A stretch of 50,941 nucleotides of DNA from Bacteroidales bacterium (GTDB lineage: Bacteria; Bacteroidota; Bacteroidia; Bacteroidales; P3), in the NCBI GenBank assembly GCA_031272245.1, contig JAISUE010000046.1:1-50941 (forward strand). The letters are read 5' to 3'. The notes beneath the pieces were generated by a model, which worked only from the letters and a program-made list of their open reading frames with translations, was not told the DNA's origin and made no database searches. Made by a program: the position numbers and the translations under genes. Below, in pieces: positions 49,844-50,941 of this stretch (the stretch's first letter is position 1; each line of letters begins with the position of its first letter).

Positions 49844-50870
49844 ATTTTGCTTTCCTCATCTTTTGCTTAAAACCGGACGTAGCATAAGTTTCATATTCTC
49901 CTTTGATATTTGTGAAAATGAAATATGCATCAAACTCTTTGTGTGTTTCTAAAAAGATTTTTGCTTTTTCAACACCCATAACCATAAAAGCCGTTGCCAA
50001 ACCATCAGCAATATAGCTCTTTTTAGCAATTACGGAAGCAGATAACAAATTATGAGTAACAGGTTTTCCTGTTTTAGTATCAATGGTGTGAGAGTATTTC
50101 ATACCATTTTCCACATAATATTTTCTGTAAGAACCGGAAGTTACAATACTTTCATCACTCAGTTCAACAAGATAATCATATTTTACTTCACTTAATGAGT
50201 CTTCGGCAGGTTCTTCCAGTCCAACCTTCCAAGTTTCCTTATCAGGTTTCAAACCTTTTGCAAACACTTCCCCACCTACATCCACAATAAAACTTGTTAT
50301 TTGTTGAGAAAGCAGATAATCACTGATTAAATCCGAAGTATAACCTTGAGCAATAGCATTAAAATCAAGTTTTGTTTGAGAAATTTCTTTCACTAAATGT
50401 GTGGAATCTTCGCTTAAAGAGATTTTTTTATACCCTACACATCTCAATAAATCATTTATTTCTGTTTGTGATAATCTTCTGCGTTCCTTATTAGCAAAAC
50501 CATAAGCCTCAACCAAACCTCCAACAGTTATATCAAATGCTCCGTCGGTTAAATCGGATATTTCCCGTGAGTAATAAAAATTATCAATAAAAATTTTGTC
50601 TAATTTAACGTCTTCACCATTATTTAAACGAGTAATAACAGAATTTTCATTCCAAAGCGAAAGACTGTTATCTATAGCGGAAAAAATAGAATCTATTCCT
50701 TTTTTTATTTTGTCGCTGTTGTCCGAATTTCCATAATAAACAATATGAAAATAAGTCCCTTGCGTTAAACCGTCAATAGTTATTCTTTGCATTTGATTAT
50801 CGGACACCCTGTTGCAACTGCAAAAAAAAACTACAATACCGAATAAAAAATAAATTGTTTGTCGGCTCAT
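49842..50870 (-). CDS. apbE: FAD:protein FMN transferase ApbE
   Basis: This 342-residue lipoprotein (signal peptide with lipobox FFCSC, Cys near residue 19) attaches FMN from FAD to Ser/Thr in exported or membrane flavoproteins. Family motifs are DGLTQGTYFHIVYYG near the N-terminus, KLDFNAIAQGYTSDLI, VDVGGEVFAKG, SIVTSGSYRKYY and SHTIDTKTGKPV, plus the metal-site segment YIADGLATAFMVMG. It should act in the periplasm, and RnfD encoded at 20653 carries a target motif. A -7 element (TATCTTTG, minus strand) is at 50923-50930. Monocistronic. Confidence 0.95.
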   Translation of the reverse strand: MSRQTIYFLFGIVVFFCSCNRVSDNQMQRITIDGLTQGTYFHIVYYGNSDNSDKIKKGIDSIFSAIDNSLSLWNENSVITRLNNGEDVKLDKIFIDNFYYSREISDLTDGAFDITVGGLVEAYGFANKERRRLSQTEINDLLRCVGYKKISLSEDSTHLVKEISQTKLDFNAIAQGYTSDLISDYLLSQQITSFIVDVGGEVFAKGLKPDKETWKVGLEEPAEDSLSEVKYDYLVELSDESIVTSGSYRKYYVENGMKYSHTIDTKTGKPVTHNLLSASVIAKKSYIADGLATAFMVMGVEKAKIFLETHKEFDAYFIFTNIKGEYETYATSGFKQKMRKAK

Positions 50871-50922
50871 AAGATAATAAAAATATACAAGATTAAAGTA
50901 CTGTTAATATGTTTCATTAGTG

Positions 50923-50930
50923 CAAAGATA
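50923..50930 (-). promoter_or_regulatory. Putative -7 element of apbE
   Basis: TATCTTTG on the minus strand lies 53 bp before the start codon. The -33 position falls at the window end and cannot be judged. Confidence 0.55.
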
Positions 50931-50941
50931 CAAAAAACTCC

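Overview
The window comes from an AT-rich member of the Bacteroidota, most likely Bacteroidales. Three things support this. Many genes are preceded by the Bacteroidetes -7 element TAnnTTTG, in several cases with TTTG 19-20 bp upstream, and few have a Shine-Dalgarno site. The gene content is typical of the phylum: fused SecDF, a PorV/PorQ-family protein, a gliding-motility-type C-terminal domain, a DUF3078-like protein and a TamL-type lipoprotein. Many exported proteins carry Bacteroidetes-style signal peptides. No species call is possible from sequence alone.

Layout. 0-1.4 kb: yraN, a HIT-family gene and greA, all on the minus strand. 1.5-11.6 kb: a three-gene surface operon of a TonB-dependent receptor, a 1585-residue secreted protein with a T9SS-like C-terminal domain and a PorV/PorQ-like barrel, with a small membrane protein gene upstream. 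11.7-15.8 kb: secDF and a coiled-coil lipoprotein gene. 16.3-16.7 kb: tRNA-Gln(UUG) and, on the opposite strand, tRNA-Met(CAU). 16.9-21.6 kb: hpt, ftsK, a small secreted protein gene and a solitary rnfD. 21.8-30.3 kb: an accessory region. It holds a lipoprotein, a RepA-like ATPase with a disrupted start, an intergenic region of hairpins and a perfect 60-bp palindrome, a membrane TPR/AraC regulator, hpf, an HU-like protein, a compact phage-type lysis cassette (holin-like, spanin-like, GH24 lysozyme), an ECF sigma factor and its probable membrane anti-sigma factor. 30.3-36.2 kb: envelope genes (O-antigen-ligase-like, Kdo transferase, TamL). 36.3-37.5 kb: hemerythrin and LuxR-type regulator pair. 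37.6-45.8 kb: housekeeping and envelope genes (fabD, ribD, flippase, SpoU methyltransferase, WecA/TagO-like, ftsE, AsmA-like). 46-51 kb: a possible integrase remnant, a GC-richer S9 peptidase, a DUF3078-like protein and apbE.

How the genes work together. Many encode cell-envelope assembly: Sec export (SecDF), outer-membrane insertion and transport (TamL, AsmA-like, PorV-like, TonB receptor), and glycan or LPS synthesis (WecA/TagO-like, flippase, ligase, Kdo transferase). ApbE could flavinylate RnfD, which carries a DxxTGAT motif.

The most unusual part is 22.6-29.9 kb. A lysis module whose middle protein has the single-protein spanin layout (lipobox plus C-terminal membrane segment) sits behind an HU-like gene flanked by long hairpins. 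Just downstream is a sigma/anti-sigma pair whose anti-sigma ends in a T9SS type-B-like domain. The same interval has an unusual concentration of perfect or near-perfect inverted repeats, some of them inside genes.
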